Origin: Hydractinia symbiolongicarpus
Lineage: Eukaryota; Cnidaria; Hydrozoa; Anthoathecata; Hydractiniidae
Assembly (NCBI RefSeq): GCF_029227915.1
Contig: NC_079886.1
Span: 11,431,501 to 11,495,500, forward strand
Direction of reading: 5' to 3'
Length of the DNA: 64,000 bases
A program made the position numbers and the translations under genes. Below are positions 58,561 to 64,000 of the stretch, one piece after another; the stretch's first letter is position 1, and every line of letters begins with the position of its first letter. Under the pieces are notes generated by a model. It ran no database searches, was not told the DNA's origin, and saw only the letters and a list, made by a program, of their open reading frames with translations.

Positions 58561-59157
58561 TCACTCAAGGATTTTCCATGCCCTGGGGTGTTCCAATCTC
58601 ACATACAAGCATGCATGCTTGGATATTTTCAATTCAGCCTTAATATCATCCCAGTCCGAAATCATATTAGTCTCCTCATCTACCATTTTCATATCACTTT
58701 TTTCATGCGAGTACCACAAAAACAGGGCCTTCTTTTGCCTCCTCAGATTTTTAGGGAGAGCGGTATATGACTGCGTGAGTAGCCACAAACTATGCTTACG
58801 ATGCCTTCCTGAAATAGCCAATTCAAGCAGGGATTGTCGACGTTTATCAAGGCCTTCGCCAGCTATGACGTCGTCGACTATGAAGAGACTCTCCTCACCC
58901 GCCAACAATGAGGACAATTTCGCTATCCATTCAAACAGCTCATTTCCCGGGTCTATCAGGAACACATAGTTATCCCTCCATAATGAAGCCCTTTCTAGGT
59001 AGGTGGTATTCCACCGTATAGTTAAACACAAAATGACAATATTGTGATAGTGGTGTCTGTATTCATGCTCAAGCAGGTTCAAAACACGTTGTGTCTTGCC
59101 ACAAGACGTCGGGCCTGTGAAAATTGCCGTGTGGGGGTCCCTCACAATGTCCAACAT
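58561..59157 (-). CDS. FtsK/A32-type DNA packaging ATPase
   Basis: Intact 198-codon frame. The Walker A motif GPTSCGKT (residues 15-22) is followed by a Walker B-like LFIVDDVIA (from residue 91) and a QSY motif (LWLLTQSYTALP). This is the compact ATPase of Polintons, related to poxvirus A32 and adenovirus IVa2-type pumps, that would drive DNA into a capsid. It is the best-preserved gene of the block. It lies 7 bp downstream of the zinc-finger ORF on the same strand and 41 bp upstream of the BRO-like gene, consistent with a shared direction of expression. Confidence 0.85.
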   Translation of the reverse strand: MLDIVRDPHTAIFTGPTSCGKTQRVLNLLEHEYRHHYHNIVILCLTIRWNTTYLERASLWRDNYVFLIDPGNELFEWIAKLSSLLAGEESLFIVDDVIAGEGLDKRRQSLLELAISGRHRKHSLWLLTQSYTALPKNLRRQKKALFLWYSHEKSDMKMVDEETNMISDWDDIKAELKISKHACLYVRLEHPRAWKILE

Positions 59158-59163
59158 TTTATT

Positions 59164-59549
59164 CTAATAATTCGACCACTTTCGATCGTGAATTTTGGGG
59201 TATGTCGCGGCACATGAGAAACATGTTAACACACCTCCATAATTGTTCTCCAAGGAACCTCGACAGGCAGGGCATAGCTTGGTATTTCGGACTTGGTATT
59301 CGAGGGGTAGTTGGGTATATGTTAATTTGCCCTGAAGGCATCTTAATGCGCTGCGATACCTCTCGACGAGCCTTGCCTTTTCAGGGCTTTCTCCAATGAG
59401 CTCAATATGATGTCCTTGCATTTGGTACAACGCCTCTCCCTCGCTTTGGCCAGGCAGTCTATGCAGGTCTTGGTTCTACTATTACCCCTGATTTTAAACT
59501 TGTCCGTGGGAAGTAGTTTTTTACAGCATCTACAATGTTTGTTCTGCAT
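59164..59549 (-). pseudogene. Zinc-finger protein of the Polinton-like element (two overlapping frames)
   Basis: Frame 59549-59343 begins MQNKHCRCCKKLLPTDKFK with TCIDC and RCTKCKD, a Cys-pair pattern common in small zinc-finger proteins of large DNA viruses. Frame 59430-59164 carries LCPACRGSLENN and LTCFSC. The two overlap by about 90 bp. They may be one protein with a frameshift, or two overlapping genes. The second ends just before the ATPase start. Confidence 0.5.
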
Positions 59550-59552
59550 TTA

Positions 59553-59802
59553 CTATCGCGGTGTACGCCCTGTATGATGCTTTGGCGACCTCGTCGGAGA
59601 TTTATATGTTTCCTGATACCTGAAGGGTGTCTTATAGTGCACGTGTAACTTAAACTTCTCCCAGGTATAACCTTCGGAAAATTGGGCCTTTATATGGTCC
59701 TGGAGGATGATTATCAACTCATGCAGTGGCTGCATATAGATGCGGCATCTTGGGCGATCCTTTGAAAGCCTCTTTTTATCAAGGCAGTTTCTAGGTTGTC
59801 CA
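59553..59802 (-). pseudogene. C-terminal remnant of a further Polinton-type gene
   Basis: The minus frame contains RCRIYMQPLHELIIILQDHI, TWEKFKLHVHYK and a basic tail ending HTGRTPR at 59553, three bases before the next ORF's ATG. The upstream part is lost where LINE sequence begins (about 59803). I do not recognise the family. Confidence 0.4.
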
Positions 59803-60228
59803 CACAGTGATACTTTATCGCTAAGAATAAACAATAACTTCCTAGTCGCATTGGAATCTGTAAAATTATTGGGCATTACTATTGATAGATGTCTCACTTT
59901 TAATGAGCACATCCCTAATCTATGTAAAAAAGGAAATAGTAATGTCAGATGTCTTTACAGAATAAGACGATTCATTAGTTTTGAACATTCAAAGTTATTG
60001 CTTAATTCTAATATTTTATCAATATTTACCTATTGTCCCATTATATGGATGTATTGCAGTGCTGTGCAGTATAAATTAATCATTTCAACACACAAACGTG
60101 CATTGAGAGCTGTAACAAAAGACTATCATTCCAGTTATCAGGACTTGTTGGTAAATTGTAACTGTGTGCAAATTCACGAATTGCACTTACGTATAATCTG
60201 CATGGAGACTTATAAAACATTAACAGTG
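59803..60228 (+). pseudogene. LINE reverse transcriptase C-terminal fragment, part 1
   Basis: The plus frame SVKLLGITIDRCLTFNEHI, then SNVRCLYRIRRFI, IFTYCPIIWMYCS and STHKRALRAV, is the connection/thumb region of a LINE RT. It is cut at both sides: Polinton-type sequence precedes it, and an unrelated ~420-bp insertion follows at about 60229. The continuation is at 60660-60902. Confidence 0.7.
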
Positions 60229-60659
60229 TTTTGTGCGCGGACGGTACACAAGAAAGCAGACGCAACTATGCGAACACACGGGGGCGGTAGAATAAAATAC
60301 GGTACATCGGTCGGTCTAGTACAGTATGATTATGACGTTTCATAGCTTAAATACAAACAGAAAAAATACAAAGATACAAAAGGATAAGCACAACATAAAT
60401 AAATTCAAATATAGCCTATGTCGATAGACATACTATTACACGTACAAAATAAAACATGAAACACTAACTATTGCGTCGTTTACTGCGCTTGCTTCCCTTT
60501 TGCTGCTTGAAGAAACTCTTTACGTTAAGATTTCAATCAAGAACTACGATATTTTCGATTCTCACTTTTACCACACGCTTGTCCTATTCGTACGGAGATT
60601 AGAAGCAATGTGAAAAGTGCGCGAAAAAACTATAAAAACCCAATTAAAATTAATGTGAC
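60229..60659. mobile_element. Insertion interrupting the LINE fragment
   Basis: Unrelated sequence between the two parts of the LINE ORF. On its minus strand a short decayed frame ends with a strongly basic tail (KSFFKQQKGSKRSKRRNS, stop at about 60469), with earlier stops in frame. The ends were not matched as inverted repeats, so the element type is unknown. Confidence 0.4.
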
Positions 60660-60902
60660 GTGACGGGTCTCCATCTCCGAGACGGATTTTCATCGTTTAT
60701 GTTCAAAACAAACAGACGAAAATCCGTCATTTATGCCAATTTGCGCAGCAAAAATAGTCTACTTTTACCATCTACAAGTTCAACACGCTTTGGTACTAGA
60801 TCATTTTTGTTTCGAAGTTCTTTGTTATGGAACTCTTTGCCTGACAGAGTAAAGAATTCTCTTTCCATCATGAGTTTTTATTACCAATATCGTTTCAATT
60901 GA
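60660..60902 (+). pseudogene. LINE reverse transcriptase C-terminal fragment, part 2
   Basis: The frame ends with the typical LINE C terminus: LRSKNSLLLPSTSSTRFG, TRSFLFRSSLLWNSLPDRVK. It is the natural continuation of the fragment at 59803-60228. Confidence 0.65.
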
Positions 60903-61475
60903 CTTTTGTTTGATATGCGTCTATTCTCTTGGATTTCTTTTGTTAAAAAAGATCTGGAAATAAAAGTTTATGCTAATCTAAGAAGTGTTTGAGATCAAAT
61001 ATTTTCAGAGTCCCTTAATTTTATAGGAGAAATTTAAAAAATGTAACTACACCAATCAGAAGCAATATTAATATTTATTCTTTTTAAATCTTCTTTTTGG
61101 TTTAGAACATTTGTTGACATTCATCGACAGTCTCTTATTGAACACAATATATGACGATCTATTATTGGTATAATATTTTAAATTTCCGATTAACATTCGG
61201 ATGTAATAAAGTCTGATCAAGAAGGACAGGTTTGAAATGAATCTCGCCCTTTATTTTGACCATGTCCCTAGACAAGAACCCAGGACGCCTGGGGAGGAGA
61301 CTGGTTTGACGTTTAACCGATGTGTCGCGTGCGTAATGAAACTTAAAATTGAAAAGAAAAAATTTGAATTTGAGTTTTCAATTATTGCTTTTTGATCTTT
61401 CTTGAGTTTTAAACTTTAAATTTTAAATTTTAAATTTTCAAATTAAATTGAAATTCAAAAATCATTAAATAATTT
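60903..61475. other. No gene seen
   Basis: AT-rich flank of the LINE relic, with an AACCCAGGACGCCTGGGG patch at 61270. Nothing else recognised. Confidence 0.45.
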
Positions 61476-61607
61476 TGATTTTTGATTTTCAAATTAAATT
61501 AAAAATCAAAATTAGCCATTATTTCTGATTTTTGATTTTCAAATTAAATTAAAAATCAAAATTAGCCATTATTTCTGATTTTTGATTTTCAATTAAATTA
61601 AAAATCA
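61476..61607. repeat. 50-bp AT-rich tandem repeat
   Basis: About 2.6 copies of a 50-bp unit starting TGATTTTTGATTTTC at 61476, 61526 and 61576. Each unit contains an internal inverted repeat (TTGATTTTT and AAAAATCAA). Confidence 0.85.
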
Positions 61608-61930
61608 AATAGCCCTAAGGGTACACGCATTTATCATGTCCCTTTAAATTCAAATATGCGTAATAATAACATAATTGAATAGGTTATTCTTGATCTTCCG
61701 AACCAGTGTTTTTTCTATTAACTATGCTGAAATATACCATCCTTTTTTTCACGGTCACTGTTATCTTTTTGCTTTACCTTTGTTAAATTTTTTTTCTAAG
61801 TCGAGGTTAGATAGGGGGGAGGTCTAGAAATTTTTTAGGTATACTCAACGCGTAGCAAACGTGAACCACTATTTCGCTTCGCTCGCGAAGCTTAATTGCT
61901 TCGTAATAGTGTTTATGTAATGAAATAATT

Positions 61931-62008
61931 GTACAAAGTACATAGTCATATTCTTTTTCTTGTGACTATGTACAAAGTACATAGTCATATTCTTTTTCTT
62001 GTGACTAT
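61931..62008. repeat. 39-bp tandem duplication
   Basis: Two exact 39-bp units (61931-61969 and 61970-62008) starting GTACAAAGTACATAGTCA. Each unit carries a short hairpin (CATAGTCA and TGACTATG). Confidence 0.9.
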
Positions 62009-62251
62009 GCACAAAATTACACTCCCAGTTTCTTCAGGGGAGAGGCATTTTTTTGTCCATAATGAAATAAGAGTTGTATAAAAGATAAAATCTGTAAGAT
62101 TTTCTGTACATTCTTGTTTGTCTTGCGTAAAAAATCTGTCCGTAAATTTGTTTGTTAAGAAAAATTGAATTACCACTTAACAATATTTGTTTAAAGTAGG
62201 TCGTAAAGTATGCAAAGATAAATACTTAAAATAAACTTTAAATTTGAATTT

Positions 62252-62292
62252 AAAACATTTGTAAAGTTAAGTAGCTACTTTACAAATGTTTT
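62252..62292. repeat. 16-bp hairpin upstream of the SLC22-like gene
   Basis: AAAACATTTGTAAAGT (62252-62267) and ACTTTACAAATGTTTT (62277-62292) are exact reverse complements around nine bases. It lies 57 bp before the ATG, in the promoter or 5' UTR. Function unknown. Confidence 0.85.
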
Positions 62293-62349
62293 AATAAATT
62301 GTTGCTTATTTTATAACATTTGTAACTTTTCTATAACTCTACAGACAAA

Positions 62350-63407
62350 ATGACAGAAAAAACAAACATGGTCGACGAAGCTCTGGAGTTAACTGGAGGA
62401 TTCGGCAAGTTCCAATGGTACCTCCTTGGTGTGATGGCCTACTGTATGACGACACTGGGACTTCAAGGCCTCACTATGACGTTTATTGCAGATGAACCAG
62501 GTTGGAAATGCCTTTCTAATTCATCCGTCTGCAATCTTACTGGTTTGCACATAGTTGGCTCGGAATTCTATAATCTCAGATATCAGAAAACGATTGGGAA
62601 TGTTGGAGTATGGTTACTTCTATTGTTACACAGGTAAAACAATTTCCACGCTAATTGCATGTGAGAAACTAAAACTGGGTTTTCAATAAAATCAATAATT
62701 GTTGTGCAACTGCTGTAGAGACCTCTACAACTTCTGTTGTGAAACATCTCTTGTGTCGCTTTGATGTTGGTAACGGTAACTGCCGTGTGCAGCTACTGTG
62801 TGCGACTGTTGCGTGCGACTGTTGCGTGCGACTGTTGCGTGCGACTGTTGCGTGCGACTGTTGCGTGCGACTGTTGCGTGCGACTGTTGCGTGCGACTGT
62901 TGCGTGCGACTGTTGCGTGCGACTGTTGCGTGCGACTGTTGCGTGCGACTGTTGCGTGCGACTGTTGCGTGCGACTGTTGCGTGCGACTGTTGCGTGCGA
63001 CTGTTGCGTGCGACTGCTGCGTGTGACTATTTGGTGTGACTATTTGGTGTGACTATTGTAACTATTAAGGAATGAGTGGAGGGGGGTGGGGGCTTATTAG
63101 ATTTCGCATATTATAATTGGATCATAATTGTGACACACAAAAGTAGTAGTTGTTGTTGTTCAAAAAGTATTACTAAAATTTATTATTAAAAGTGATCGAT
63201 ATATCCTCAAAAGTATTGACACATCCATGGTGTACTTAGATTGGTTTATTGGGGCCATATGCTTCGGTATGATATCTGATATATATGGACGAAAGAAAGC
63301 CTTGGTGACGTCAATGGTTGTTATGGCAGCAAGTGGGGTTGTGTCATCTTTTTTTATAGTGTTCTGGTTTTTTGCGTTGTTGAAAGTGTTTGTCGGAGCA
63401 GGAATCG
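62350..63407 (+). CDS. SLC22-type organic ion transporter, N-terminal exons (partial, damaged)
   Basis: Polyspecific membrane transporter of the major facilitator superfamily. Exon 1 (62350-62633) encodes MTEKTNMVDEALELTGGFGK, a first membrane segment (YLLGVMAYCMTTLGLQ) and the extracellular loop (SNSSVCNLTGL). Its conserved end (DWECWSMVTSIVTQ) is in a different frame from the start, so one base seems to be missing in the A-run at 62587-62590. The donor is CAG-GTAAAA. Exon 2 (63240-63407) has FGMISDIYGRKKALV, the MFS loop 2-3 motif, and two membrane segments, ending at a GTGAGA donor. Exon phases do not join, so the exon with the FDLVCD-type segment is missing; a 13-bp satellite fills the intron. 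Later exons would lie beyond the window or are lost. Confidence 0.7.
62802..63022. repeat. 13-bp satellite in the SLC22-like intron
   Basis: Seventeen head-to-tail copies of GCGACTGTTGCGT, with the last one altered (GCTGCGT). The array is GC-rich against an AT-rich background. It yields long open frames in all three plus phases, which are repeat translations and not genes. Confidence 0.95.
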
Positions 63408-64000
63408 GTGAGACAAATGTCTGGACATTATATAAATGGACTACCCTTTTTTCTCTTAAAGATATTACTATGTCCTATGTAAACGTGTTGTCTGTCGTAA
63501 ATGTGTTGAATTGATCAACGTGAAGTGCGTTCTGTGTGCTTTCCTACAAGGTGTTATAAATGAGAAAAGGGTAAAGTAATCAACAAAGCCTTTAGATGTA
63601 TAAAGTTTATCATGACTCATTTGTGCTTAAATTTCAAGTAGTGAAAAAGGCGGTGTTTGCCTGAAGAAAAAGTAAAATTCCTTCTGCGTAGTGTACAAAG
63701 CCCATGTAAACAGACTAAAGTAAAATTCGAGTTAAGTGAGTGCTACACACGTGTAGCAAACCATATGGTAGGCGTAGAATATTGCTTCAAAACTCAAAAT
63801 GTTACTTAGGCGTAGAATATTGCTTCAAAACTCAAAATGTATTTCACTGCAGCATTTTTTTCTTACTTTGTTACTATTAAAATTTTCAATTAGCTCTAGG
63901 CAAAGTGAAACTTTGATTTAAACGCCTTCTAAGCTGTGCTAATATATACATGTCATGCGGATTAGCTATCTGCTTGTGATATTTTTACCCCTTTTACTTT
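63408..64000. other. Downstream flank or intron of the SLC22-like gene
   Basis: No further exon seen. Contains a 38-bp tandem duplication (63769-63806 and 63807-63840) starting TAGGCGTAGAATATTGC. Confidence 0.5.

Larger units (their letters stand above)
52735..59802. mobile_element. Degraded Polinton/Maverick-like element, split by a LINE
   Basis: A cluster of virus-like genes: small membrane and Cys-rich proteins and an unknown gene (plus), two unknown or capsid-side genes (minus), a retroviral-type integrase (plus), then a BRO-like protein, an FtsK/A32-type packaging ATPase and zinc-finger genes (minus). Integrase plus packaging ATPase is the Polinton signature. No DNA polymerase B, protease or complete capsid gene is present, several genes are frameshifted, and a LINE occupies 54641-56818. 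Without the LINE only about 5 kb remains of elements that normally span 15-20 kb. No TIRs were found. The limits given are those of the genes. Confidence 0.7.

Noticed and set aside
57985-58969. Plus-strand frames of 116-129 codons
   Set aside because: Antisense shadows of the BRO-like gene and the packaging ATPase.
62739-63052. Three overlapping 84-95 codon plus-strand frames rich in CDCCVRLLRATVA
   Set aside because: They are the three-phase translations of the 13-bp satellite and lie in an intron.

Overview
This is animal nuclear DNA, AT-rich, with intron-split genes (GT..AG), very little coding sequence and a dense layer of mobile elements. The mix of families (Tigger/pogo, piggyBac, Kolobok with a THAP domain, Harbinger, Helitron, BEL/Pao, several LINEs, tRNA-derived SINEs and a Polinton/Maverick-like block with DUF4116-type repeats) fits a cnidarian, probably a hydrozoan. 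That placement is inference from gene content only.

Three host genes can be supported. (1) A TFCP2/LSF-type CP2 transcription factor on the minus strand, about 30.3 kb down to 12.1 kb. I assembled it by hand from 17 small exons, all with GT..AG junctions and compatible phases; its introns carry most of the elements in the first third of the window. (2) An intronless-CDS DNAJC22 orthologue (TM2 plus C-terminal J domain) on the minus strand at 41.0-42.1 kb. (3) The first exons of an SLC22-type organic ion transporter on the plus strand at 62.35-63.4 kb, with a frame break and apparently a missing exon.

Layout. 0-12 kb: mostly empty, with a pogo-like relic, a foldback, a piggyBac MITE nested in a Tigger MITE and a SINE. 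12-30 kb: the TFCP2 gene; its introns hold two abutting Helitrons, a 41-copy 31-bp satellite, a 53-bp minisatellite, a 239-bp near-perfect palindrome, a Kolobok transposon nested in a hAT-like MITE, and a Harbinger-like MITE. 30-40 kb: a mariner-like repeat cluster, a minus-strand Helitron, MITEs and a Tigger transposase relic. 41-45 kb: DNAJC22, a Helitron, and a LINE fragment abutted by a MITE. 45.9-47 kb: DUF4116-type repeat protein plus a small Cys-rich protein. 48.6-51.1 kb: decayed BEL/Pao pol, followed by an odd direct-repeat/inverted-pol structure. 52.4-59.8 kb: a degraded Polinton/Maverick-like element (integrase, packaging ATPase, BRO-like protein, zinc-finger protein, several unknowns) split by a LINE. 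59.8-60.9 kb: another LINE fragment, itself interrupted. 61-64 kb: AT-rich repeats and the SLC22 exons.

The points most worth following are the Cys-rich protein family shared by the 46.8-kb and 52.9-kb virus-like loci, the P2RX7-C-like antisense ORF inside the Kolobok element, and the rearranged BEL/Pao 3' end.
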